From the NCBI GenBank assembly GCA_000499405.2, contig HG738137.1:23938422-24002421 (forward strand): a stretch of DNA of 64,000 bases. The letters run 5' to 3'. Below the pieces are notes generated by a model. It did not search any database, had not been told where the DNA came from, and was given only the letters and a program-made list of their open reading frames with translations. Source of the DNA: Onchocerca volvulus (Eukaryota; Nematoda; Chromadorea; Rhabditida; Onchocercidae). Of this stretch, positions 1 to 12,418 are shown one piece after another (position 1 is the first letter of the stretch; every line of letters starts with the position of its first letter). Position numbers and translations under genes: made by a program.

Positions 1-1284
1 CACATTGCAATAGGCTTTTTTCACAGATTTCTCGTTGCTCCTGGAAACGAATAGTAATGCCTTTCAAATATACCTCAGCGGTATTACGAAATTCCAAATT
101 AAAATAAAGGAGGCACAAATAACGAATCTAACCTCCTCCAACATTCGTGTGAAACAATCTACTTTCCGTTTTACATGTTCCGCAACTTCCCCATCGTCTT
201 CCATTGATAGAAGTAAACTCATTTTCTTTGAATTTCCATCTACCATTATCTTGAACAATTAGTTTCTTTAAAAAAAATCATCAATTTCTTTCATGAAATC
301 GGATAAAAAGAATTGTAAAATCATGATTCTTAATATCAGAAATTTTCGAACAAAAAGAGTCCAAAAGCGACCCCCTACTTCAGATGGAAAAATTGACAAT
401 GAATTATTTATAAACCTTAAGAATCATTGCTAAAGTAGCAATTCGTCCAAATTCTGGCAAACAAACAATAATTAAACGTCCTGGTGACAATAATTTATCC
501 ACAACCGGAATTCGAATCAATTCAGGCCATAACTCAGCTCGAGATCGCAGAAATATCCTTAAGCTCTCATAATAATCAACAATTGAATGATTTTCAATAG
601 GAAAGCATGTTGCACAATTAGGATCTTCTCTCGATGCTAGCAATTTTTCAATCTGAAATTCCAATTTTATAAAATACATAAGATAATTTCCTGAAGGATA
701 ATGGATTTTCTCGTTAACAATTAGAAGCAAAAAGGCTCTCGAACATTAATTTCTGATCATATAAAATCCAGAGATTGAATATTGATGTTATCACAGAATG
801 GCAAGTAAATTGAAATAATTAATTGAACAAAACTGATTAAAATTCCAGATCTCTTCCGCGGACAATTAGCTTCGGTAAAAGTTTAGACATGCATTTATTA
901 TAAAATAAATGGCGCAATGGAATAAATATCAAGAAAAATCAAAATCAAAACAATCAACTAAGTAGAATTCTCGAAATTTCACCAGTATTCATGTCAGTAT
1001 TTCAGAATTCCATTCATACTATGCAAGAATTTAATATTAAGCAAATTTGTCCATAAGAACAAATAATTATTAGAGTTTATATACTTATTTTAATTTACCT
1101 CTTTTAAACGTGTTTTTTGTGTCAGTGCCGATCTTAATGATGCGCTCTCAACGTAGCTTCTCTTTAATACATCTATGACACTCAGATGCTCTACTCGCAG
1201 CAAATTGAGAAGCATTGAATAGGTTACCCTAAACCGCGACTCCAACTTTGTCGGTTTGCCCTGAAATAATTGGAATCACGTAAG

Positions 1285-1319
<35 letters not shown>

Positions 1320-4300
1320 AAGAAAAAAAGGCTTCTATTATTCATATCATGAATGATGAAAAAATTTCCAATAATACACAGATATAAATAAAAAAAATTT
1401 CAATTTTTCGATTATTTCTTTATGCTGAAAATTTCTCTCAGAGAAAAATCAATGTCATTTCTTCTACTCTCTCATTACTACCCTCTTCTTCTTTCACATC
1501 ACATTTTTAATATTCAAAAGATATCATTTTATTTCAAAGATTTATCAATCTCTGACACATGAAAGGATTATGCGAAAAGTGAGAACATTTTACCTGCATA
1601 CAATTGACTAGATCTAAATAATCCGGAACATAAGGACCTTTACATAAAACAATTACAGTCCCAGTAGCATCCAGACCTCGTCGCCCAGCACGACCAGCCA
1701 TCTAAAAAATCATTCTTAATGATCAATTAACTCTGTCAAAAAATTTTCTTCCTCAGTTTTTTTGGGGGAGATCACTTAATTATGACAGAAAGTGAAGAAA
1801 TAATTGCTTCATCAAAGAAAAAAATTGATCAAATGGAATGGAAACTGGAAATCAGTAATTAATCAACTAAAATTCTCAAGGAACTTTCATTTCTTTTAAC
1901 ATGTCAACATCAGCAGCGATATCAGATCGTAAATATTTTCATCTTTCTTGAACTTTTAGAATAGTGTCAATGCTTCAAAAACTGTTGTCTTGTTGTCATT
2001 TTCACATAGTAAAAATCTGTAAAACTAAAATCGGTGGAATACCTGAATATATTCCCCAGGATTCAACATACGCAACTGCCGACCATCATGTTTCTGCAAA
2101 GTATCGAAAATCACCGTCCGAGCGGGCATATTGACACCCATCGCAAAAGTTTCAGTAGCAAACAATACCTGCAATAGTTGCCCCGAATATTTTCAAGACC
2201 CAAATTGCAATCAAAAAATCATGTTTATACAGCGAAATGAATTTCAGCTTTGCCATTCATTATTGGCATGCTAAAATAATATTCTACCTGAAAAAATCCG
2301 CATATACTTCGAAAAATAGATTTTTAAAACATGAAATTCAAAAAATTCCTTTTCATTAATATTATGGAAGCAATTACCTTGACTAATCCTTTTTGGAAGA
2401 GCAATTCGACAACTTCTTTCAGAATGGGCAAAATACCGCTATGGTGTATTGCAAAACCATGTTTGCATAATTCTTTCATTTGCAGTACCTACGAAGATTT
2501 TAAAAAACTGTTTGGGATTGAATTAAATTTAGAATAATTTCCAATCATACTGAACTCAATTAAGATATCACAGACAAACTATATAAAAGATATAATTCAA
2601 TAAATAAATTGGAAGAAAGAACACTTCGCCGAATAAATGATGACACAGGTGTTATTACTCTTGATAACGGCATTATGATTTCAAAACAAAGGAATCATCA
2701 CAATATTAGCAGGAAAAGAAAAAGCAAAGACTTTTTAATTTCTAGTTTTCATTTCATTTTTGACTTTCAAAACTCATCACCTAATGTTTACGGAAATCAA
2801 AACAACTATAAACAAAGCAATGAATATTAGAGAGAATATGTTATGAATGAAAAAAGAAATTGCCCAAATTAGAATTTTCGACGTTGTGGTTGCATTCTTA
2901 GTCATATTAAAAGCACTGAATTAAATGAATGAACAGCTAAAGAAATATTCTCCAAATGAAATGAACCATAAAACTAACTTGAGGCAAATGTTTGTCCGAA
3001 CCCCTCAAGCGAGCAATACATCTTGAGAAGAAATGATGTATACTGGATTTCTCTTTTTCCGTAGTTAAGTCAACTGATCGCAACAAATACGCATTATCAT
3101 CACATCTTTATAGTAATTGAGAGTAAATTAATATTAAATTTAAATTAATTTTAAATGAAAAAAATAAAGTGAGGAACCCTTCTTACTAAATCAGTACTTA
3201 TGACAGATCAAAAAATTATAACAGCAATACCATAGTATTATAATACTGTAACACTATAATATAGCTGTTATTCCGAAAATTTTGAAATTTGTATACATAA
3301 TTTCTAGCTTAACTTTTATAGCTCTTAGCTGGAGAAAAGCAGTATGCTAATTTCGACCATATCATACTTGAATTCAGCGTGACTTCAGAATACCATAACA
3401 AATTCAATACTTGAACGACGAGAAAAAAATTTTTTTTAATCGCCTTCCCTTGTTTATAAAAAATGAGGAAGTCAAACCTTCGTCTAGAAAAAACGAAAAC
3501 AATGACGGGCAACATGTTTTGCATGCGTAAATGATCGATTACAGTAGTATAAACATTCTTGTCCTGGAAAATCAGAATGTGAAAAATCCAAATCTCAAAC
3601 TTTAAGGACCATAATTAACAGCAACTAAAATCTAAATCAAATCAAAAACATCCTGGAATTTCCAAAACAACTTAAAATTTTATTATTTGGTCGATATCCA
3701 ACAGGTCCCATATTTGCATTTGCTTTACGTATGTTTGCCTTTGCTGCACTTGCTAGAGAGTACCTTTAAAATATAAGAAAAAATAAATTATTGAAAAAAA
3801 TTAATCAAAGCATATCAATGTAACAGAAGAGGAAGTCGATGCAATATTTTCCAAAGCATCACTGAAATAAGGAAAAATATCCAAAAATATGAGAATCCAA
3901 ATTATGACAGCGAAATTAATGAACCTATTAAATATAATATTAGCAACTGAAACAGTGAGCAACTTTAAATAGATTCTCACACAACGTATTGAATAGAGTC
4001 ATCCGGTCATTTAAATTATTGTTTTTGCACTTCGAACATGTTCGAAGTATGGATACAAAAACTTGAATAACTGGATGGCTCTAGTCATCCAGTAGTTTGG
4101 GCAATTCGATCGAAGAATAGACATATGTAATGCAAGATATGCAAAACATAAATCTATCGAAAAAAAAAAGCCAATATAAAGATATACCCTTTTTGCACAA
4201 ACTGTCCATTGCTGTCGATAATTTTAAACATATCTTTTTTAGTTTTACCATCTTGTCCGGTATACAAAAAATGTTCCAATGGCACAGGACGTCGCGCAGT

Positions 4301-7300
4301 CATAATTACATAAATTTGTCTTTTTTTAATGCGTCTGAAATCTTCAATTAAATAGAAAAACAGAATGAGACTGATGAAACGACGTTATTTTCGACTAATT
4401 GAAGATTAATTGACTAGATTGGATTTGGCCCTTTTTCTTCGACTGATAAAGAAACTATATAGAAACGATTAGGAAGAGGTTCAGAACTTTAAATTGACGA
4501 AAACCCAAAATTATGTTGTTTTTCTTGTTTTTTTAGGTTGGTAAAAAGCAAACACTTACCCTACCCAATCAGCAAATTCAACACAGTTGGGCACAGTAGC
4601 ACTTAACATAACAATTTTAGCATGAGCTGGTAACATAATCAATACTTCCTCCCAAACATGACCACGCTAGAAAGAAAAAAAGTAAATATTGTCAAAATAT
4701 AGAGACAAAATTCATGCTTAGAAATTTCAAGACATAAAAAAATATCATATCATACTGAATGACTAAAGCTAAGCGATCATCCCAACAACAGACTAGTAAG
4801 TAAATGTAAGCATGGAAACATTTTGGTGGTCTTGTCTTGAATATTTAAAAAAAAAAAAATATTGAAATACGCCTATTTACTGTCATTTCAACTTGTTCAA
4901 AGACCAATGCAGTGCTGCATTAACATTCAAGAGTCCTCATAGTTTTCACTTTCATTTCTCGTTGGTTTTAAGAATTCTGAACAACCTCTGCATCATTAAT
5001 ATAATGTACTTCATCGAAAATGACCCATTCTAGTTCGCGAATAATTTCTGAACCGTTATAAAGCATAGATCTGAAAAGCAACCAAAATCATAAGTAATGA
5101 TACACCAAAAAGATACAGTAATTCTGATTTTGTAATTAAATACTTTATTCAACAATCTTAAACACCAGCAAGAATATACCGATCACCGAGATCAATCCTT
5201 GAAATTCTCCATGTAGAGTTATATTACAGTGAAGAGAATCAGAGTGAGACATTATATTCTATCCAGATTGGCTCCCAGAATATGGTATACGTAATCAAAT
5301 TTATCAGTCCTTTACAATTATTCCCCGGAATTATTTAATAAAATCAAAACCAGACCTTAAAACTTCTGTTGTCATTACAAGACAAAAAGCTTCTGGATGC
5401 AACTGTATATCACCTGTTATAAGACCAACATCTTCAAAAATGAGCTTAAATTCGCGAAATTTTTGATTTGAAAGTGCTTTTATCGGTGATGTATATATAG
5501 CTCTGCAAAAAGTGAAAATTTATGACAAGATAAGCATTAATTCAAATTCTCCTCTAAAGACTATTTATTTATCCAGATTATTATAAGAAATGATTCATCA
5601 TAAATGTTTTGGGTTTCTTGTAGAACGACTGCTCACTACATCCGCTGCTTGTGACTCTCTAAAGCGAAGTCATGACGCAGATCAGTTATTTTGTTTAACC
5701 TACATTTTGTTACATTTATAAATCTTTATAATGAGGAAATTATCTTGATATGAAATTAAGCATTTATTCCGGGCGAAACAATTGGAACAAATAAGCTTAA
5801 CTCCGTCTTTCTAAAATAACATTGTTTAAAAATTAGCTTTGCCTGGTTTTATGTACATTGCACAAAGCAACAGCATATTCAGCAACAACGGTTTTGCCTG
5901 CAGAAGTATGAGCGGCAACGAATACTGAATCACCACGATCTAAACAGATGACGGCCTGTTGTTGGAATGGATCCAGTTGAAATGGATACTAAAAATGAAA
6001 TTTGTTGTCGAAAATCATATATACAAATGGCAGCTGAGAAGGCATTTAGCATTTTGCAAAACTAGACCTGTCATTTATCCTTACATTTACGCAGTTAATA
6101 AATGATGTGTTAATTCTATATAGATTATGAATCTTTTCTCAAAGAAAACCAGAGAATCAATTGTAATAATCTAATAATAATTAGATATTAGTTTTCATAA
6201 CTGTTTGCTCCAGAAAATCAATTAAAACGAAAATATTTCTGAATTTAAGAAAGTTGGATTTATGATTTTTTTCACCTGTCTTGCCATATTACTTTTCAGT
6301 ATTTCGTAATCGGCAACATTGTTTGATGTGTTCAAAATATGAGCATATGAATATTCTTTATCTTGCGCTTGTAATTCATCTTTTTCGCTTGATGAAGGTT
6401 CACCATCATCCACTGTGATCACCAGCTGCTAAAAAAAAGTAAATACTATTTTATTTAGCACACCACACATATCTTCCAAAAGTTTTTTAAAATCAAAATT
6501 ATTTGGATCGTTAGTTCCCATTTTCACTATGTCTCAATTAAATTGGTAGCGCATGTCATTAAAGAGAACTATTTTACATTTCGTTTATTGTTAGACGAGA
6601 AATAGTATGCCTTTTGTATTATTATTTAACCTGGTCACATTATTTCTCAATTTTAAAATATTTCTATAATACCTTTCTTCCGTTAAATAAAATTGACTGT
6701 GAGAAAAATAATTCTTCTTAAATGGAAATAAGTTTGTCTAAACAGCGCAAAATAATTATCAGTTATGGTACTATAAATTGTAACGCAGACTAAAAGTTTT
6801 ATTTTCATATGTCAAATAAATTAACAGGGAAATTGCATTGAATTACATTAGAAGGTTGTGCAAAACTTCAAAAAAAAAAAAATTTTGTTGTTCATTTCTA
6901 GCAGATTGAATAGTAACTTGTAGTTATTGGACCGGCTTGCCCATATAAACTGAAAATTCATTTTTTCACGAAAAGCTCAATGAAAATTCAAAAATCTTGC
7001 CTCGAAATCTTTATCCATTTCTGTATCAATTTCTGATTCATTACATGACTCCTTTATGCTTTCAGAGTTATCTTTGACCATCTTTGAAGAGCTGGGTGAA
7101 TTACTGATATCCGCAGATTCCAATAAATCAGCCAAATTATCGTTAACGAGATGAAGATTATCTTGAGAAAAGCCATGAATGTCATCTTCAGTAAGACCAT
7201 TAACATTTATCCCAGGAAGGCAAAAGAGTAATTCCGATGTGGAGCATTCTGCAACATAAGCAGAAAAACTTAAACCATTGAAATATTTTAGAGATAAAAA

Positions 7301-9569
7301 GCATTTCACAATTCATAGAAATAATTTGTATCTACAAATTCAGCTAAAAAAGTTCCTACTCTCATCCTTTTTTTTCCATTAAAAATTAAATCAAAACGCT
7401 CACAAATTCTGGCTTCTGCACTTCGTTGATTTGAAGATTTTGAAATATGGAAGTAAAACCAAAATTCGGTTTTTTTTTTTTTTTTTTTTGAGAAAAAAAA
7501 TTACCGATTTTTTTCATCGTTAGAAATGATTTTTTTCTTTGAAAGAAATTGTCGGAATTTTTCTCACCATGAGAAATAAATCTTGATTTTATTCCTGAAC
7601 TTCAAAATCTTCAAAACCACCGAAATAAGCAAGCCAGAATTTGTGAGGGTTCTGATCTAATTTCCAAAACAAAACAAAAAAATTACATTTCAAAAGAGAA
7701 AAAGTGAATTTCACTTGGAATTATACAACTATTCCAAAATAACAATAATATTCTAAAAATAGCTTGCCGTTAAAACGCAGATATACATCTTCCTCCAAGT
7801 TTTCGCTTGCCCAGACATCAATATCACTTAAACGAAGTACATTTTCGATTTCCGCATCGAAACCACCTGCAGATAAAATGATAACACGACGATTTTGAAA
7901 GAAAAGTTCAAATCTGTTTGTCCAACAAAAGATAAATAAAGGAATCCTTGTGGATATCATTGTGACATAAAACTACGAAAAAATTAAGATAATAAACAAA
8001 ATAAAAATCTTAAGCATCCGTCAAGATGAAAAAATAATTCATAAATCGAAACAAATCTATTCTTCTTTTTCAAATCACTTTCTGATTTCTTAAGTGTCCA
8101 TTCGTCTTGATAATGGATATCAAAAAAACAAAATACTTACCGGGCATAAAAGGGATGTTGCTGGCAGAACCCATAAAATTTGACACACCTTTTGGATCTG
8201 GAGATCTGAAAATTATTCGAATAATGACCAAATTTGTAAATATAATTGTTTTCTTCTTTCTCCCTTCTCATCTTCCCTTTCCTTATTAAGATCAGTTTAC
8301 AATAAGTTTTTTTTTCTTCTTTCTTCGTACTAGAAAAATTTTTCAATGTTCATAATTAACTCAAGAACACGAAAAATTTAAGCCAATGGATGACTAAGAT
8401 GTATTACATAGTGCCACCAATTACGATTACAATTTCAAGTGTACTTTGAAAATATTATAAGCCATAAATTAAAAAAGGATTCACTTTATTAGGCATTTTG
8501 TTCTTGTTCTTCAGTTTAGATGGATCTCATTTCATTTTTGTTCTTCATTCTCTACATGAGAAAAAAGAAAGCAAATTTTTTGATCTTTGATTATAAAATG
8601 CTCACCATTTGTAGCAAATAAAATCAATCCAATCACGCGACATATACTGACCTGGTAAGTGACATCGATGTTTTTGGATCACCTGTTTCAGCATTTCTGT
8701 CATTCAACATCTCGATATAACCAGTGACTTCGCCTGATTTTAAATTTCGTAATGGTTGTATTTCTAATGTCGCAGCTGAATTTTGCAGCACCTGATCTTT
8801 TAGGCATTCAATATCCGATAATGGTTTCAGCGTTCTGAAATTTTATTGACTGATTTCGTTTCAACAGTGACGAAGTAATTTTTCTACCAGATCAAATAAA
8901 TTAATAGAATGAAACTATATTTAAAAAACTTTGCGTTAATTTTTATATAATAATATTTCAGAATAACAAATCAATTTTTATATAGTAAAAAGCTAACTAA
9001 CGCTAGAAATCAGCTGATTTATAAGATTTCCAATAACAAAACAATGAACAAAAATCAATTATAAAACGAGATGTTTTAAAATGAGATATTGCTCAGTTAT
9101 TTAGTAAAAAACATATTAATTATGATGGTAGAATGAGATAACATATATATGGTAAGATTTCTTTCAGAAACATACCCTCCATATTCAACATGTACTGGTA
9201 GAATCATCGGCAAATACTATGAAAAGACTTTTAACCTATATTATAATAATATCATGAAACAGTTCGAGATATACAGCAGCTGTTTTATAATATTCTTGCT
9301 AGAGATGTATAATAAAATATGTAATTATAGATGGATTCCTATGCATCTAAATCGAACAGAATAATTATTTACTCGTATGTTCTTGAAATACCATATTCCT
9401 TGACACTTTCCGCAATTAACTTCAATGCTCCACTCCGGAAAACGGACTCAGCTTCCGAGTGAATTTCTTTCTCTAACATTTCCACATCTTCTTTATAATT
9501 TTCATTAACCGTCGATCCCTGATTTTTTGAGTAAAGTTTGCTGTTTTTGAGCCATATATCCAAGCTCAT
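1..9569 (-). CDS. skih-2: SKI2-like DExH RNA helicase (SKIV2L), 3' end cut off by the window
   Basis: Cytoplasmic 3'-5' RNA helicase of the SKI complex, which feeds mRNA to the exosome. Exons read on the minus strand (high to low, approximate): 9373-9569 (ATG), 8652-8834, 8141-8205, about 7782-7867, 7001-7248, 6276-6428, 5857-5988, 5640-5656, 5356-5502, 4986-5070, 4560-4666, 4188-4334, 3672-3763, 3478-3563, 2979-3105, 2378-2488, 2043-2168, 1594-1701, 1099-1260, 416-652, about 133-225, and one running off position 1. Visible motifs: Walker A region AAHTSAGKT, motif Ia [13 protein letters not shown] box [13 protein letters not shown], motif [43 protein letters not shown] and [17 protein letters not shown] and the N-terminal half resemble SKIV2L rather than MTR4. 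ATTCAG ends 9 bases before the ATG, consistent with trans-splicing. The boundaries around 133-265 are uncertain. Confidence 0.93.
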
Positions 9570-10140
9570 TCCAATATCCTGAATTTATAACAAATTTGAA
9601 AAAAAAAAATTTGTTTTTTGTTGTTTGTTTATAACAACAACAAAAAACATTGGGTAATAAGATGAAATGCTGTTTATGTACCATTAGAAATGCTACTTTG
9701 ACGATTCGAATTAGTGATTAAGAAGTGTAAGACTTACTGCTCTCTTATTAATTTTAAATTTTTAGCCAAGGTAATTCTACTGACAAATGTAATTTTTCTC
9801 TAATCTGCCCAACACTATGGAATATATGAGATATGACAGAATCCCAGCAATTCTCTCCAGAAAATTTTACGAATTATAAAAAAGAAAAAGTATCGGTACT
9901 TATAAATCGTACTTATATATTTATAAATCTACTAAAAATAAAAACTGTCAAGATTCTTTTCCGTAATTTTAAATTTTAAATATTCAACTTCAAATTATAA
10001 AAGTTTCGATCACAAATCAAACTTTTTAAAATTTGACAAGATTCATTCCCGCTTTTTCAGCCCTATTCCGAGATCTCTCATAAAGCTTCGATCACTTACA
10101 TTACACATCGCTTCACTTCATTAATAATTGTGCTAAAATC

Positions 10141-10147
10141 CCCCCCC

Positions 10148-10210
<63 letters not shown>
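10141..10210. repeat. C run plus long A homopolymer
   Basis: A short run of C is followed by about 60 A. Similar A or T runs of 20-45 bases occur at 1290-1316, 39346-39370, 46649-46692, 47994-48022, 53804-53826 and 61999-62039. Lengths of such runs are unreliable in assemblies. Confidence 0.9.
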
Positions 10211-10213
<3 letters not shown>

Positions 10214-10639
10214 AGTTCAGTATCGGGAGAACTTCATGAGAAATGCATCACGCCTTCCCATATGTACCTCTCTAATTTCTTCAGGACTTTTTTTTTTTAA
10301 CTTCTCTAAAAACTCTCTCATTTTACCGATGACTTTCGGCTTTTGACATTTCTTTCACGACAAATCTCTCACTTTTTCAGCAAGTATGTTATCTGAGAAA
10401 TAATTTACATTATATCTAACCCTGGATCAATTACCCAGCAGTTAGTGATCTAAATTAGAGAGATAATGTAAATAGAACTGAAAGAAATCCACGGAATAAT
10501 TTGAAAGTGAAATTTCGAACATATGACACACTCTAGTTTACTTATTCTCCATTTAACAATGTCTAAACTAGAATTTGTTATTTATTCGACACTTTGAAAG
10601 TATCTTCTTATATCCACTAATCAAAAATATACATTTATA

Positions 10640-10785
10640 GCTGGACTTGACCACATGGAGCGTGGCCGATCCAACTAAATATCAATGTTCGTTTGTTCAA
10701 AATCTTAAACCTCCGAAAGTTCTTAAACACGCGCCTTATCTATATTAATTCAAAATCCTAGACATCGGAAAGTCCACATCAACTG
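10640..10785 (-). mobile_element. Helitron hairpin-side terminus fragment
   Basis: A palindromic segment (AGCTGGACTTG ... GATCCAACT) is followed by sequence matching, nearly base for base, the reverse complement of 45000-45080 at the edge of the large Helitron. Shared blocks include TGTTCGTTTGTTCAAAAT, AAACACGCGCCTTATC and ATCGGAAAGTCC. No other end of this copy was found nearby, so it looks like a truncated insertion. Confidence 0.7.
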
Positions 10786-12418
10786 CTCTTGCTTTACATA
10801 TTCATTTCTGAGGACAGTATTTAATAATTCATGATGTTTTTTACGTCGTCGAAAAGCATGATGGAAATTGTTTTTTCACAAATTATGTGTAATCTCGATA
10901 ATACCGCTTTATAAGTTATGTATCCTTCAACTCATCATTTTCTTTGCAAAAAGTTCATTTCGTTCTGCTAACAAACATTGAAATTTAAAGATCGTTATTT
11001 CTCTACACTGGCTTAGAATGATAGCATTATTTAGAGCTTGTAAGATCTACCGTACAGTTTAAAGTTTTAATAACTTATTATTTATACGATTTTCAGTATG
11101 ATCATTTTTTGTAAATATCTTAATCGTCTCCTAATATCTTACTTCAGTACTTTATTTAATACTTGTATAACTATTAGACAATTATCGTCTTTTTTTTCCC
11201 GTAACGCTGCACTTATAATCTTAAATTCTATTGTTACATTATAATTTCCTTCATTTTATTATGGCATTACAAGCCGTCCGAGTATTCCAAACAATTGATA
11301 TCCTATTAAACTCCAATATTTTTCTTTAATCTCATTTCAACCAACCACAATTTGATTTCCGTCATTTTTTTCAAGTATCCCTTACTTTTCATAGAAATTT
11401 CAAATGCATCCGACTGTATCAATATTCATTGTTGGTTCGTACGTTTATATTGACAGGGGTATCAGTGGTTTTCTAAAAATCGTACTTGCCATTTGTTCGA
11501 GGAAAATACTAACAGTTAAAGGAATGTTTCAGAGATCCAGTCCACGTTGAACGAATGATACTCCTCCACCTCCTATTTCTTGGATGAGTACGAATAATAA
11601 AAAACAGGTACATCAGGACACTATTGGAAACTAGGACTCAATAATATCCTAGAGTCCGTAAAATTATACATTATTGCTTTAGTTGCTTCATACGCTAAAA
11701 TTTAAGATGAACGACTAATTAGGGCATGGCCCCATGAATCATTTTTCTTCCACAAATTTTGGAGAAATAGTTTGAACTGGATCATTGTGGGAACTAGAAA
11801 TCCCAAAGGATCATATTACGAAGCGACAAATTGCAAGACGCTCCGTTTGGTGAGTTCTTGCTCAATCCATTACCATTAAGAAGAAACAATATATAATTTG
11901 CAGTTGCAAGTTTCTTTTTTTTTAGTATAGTGCACTTAGTTCGACTTAAACCAGTAAATGATTGTATTCAATGCGATCAAAATTTTGATTTATGTGGCAA
12001 AAGTATGGGTTAGAATTCATGCAGAATACTCAGAAATGAATTTCATTTATAATTTGAGATAGAATGTAATAATGTACTAGGCATATGTTTATATAAACAT
12101 CACTTGTCTGTTCATACTGGAAGTATCTTCTAGAGAACAACACTTACAGAAATTAATATATGATTTAATATATAAGTTAGACAAATAGAAATCCTGCGCT
12201 ATCTTCAACTTTACGTTGATGTTTGCTCTGGTAAATATACATTATAATTCAAGAGAAAGCAGCAACGGATATATGACACAATCAAATTTGATTTATGGAT
12301 TAAAATATAACGCTTCATCTTCTGGTAAACAATTCTCCGGTACTCACATACCCCTGAAAATAGTTTAAATTCTTACCATTCATTTAAAATACAGCCTACC
12401 ATATATAAACACTTCTGT

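Larger units (their letters stand above)
9580..12418. other. Intergenic region between skih-2 and lin-49
   Basis: About 2.8 kb between two minus-strand genes. I see no convincing coding exon. It holds a C run followed by a roughly 60-base A run (about 10141-10210) and a Helitron terminus fragment (about 10640-10785), listed separately. The rest is AT-rich without recognisable structure. The part just below 12419 should contain the lin-49 3' UTR. Confidence 0.7.
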
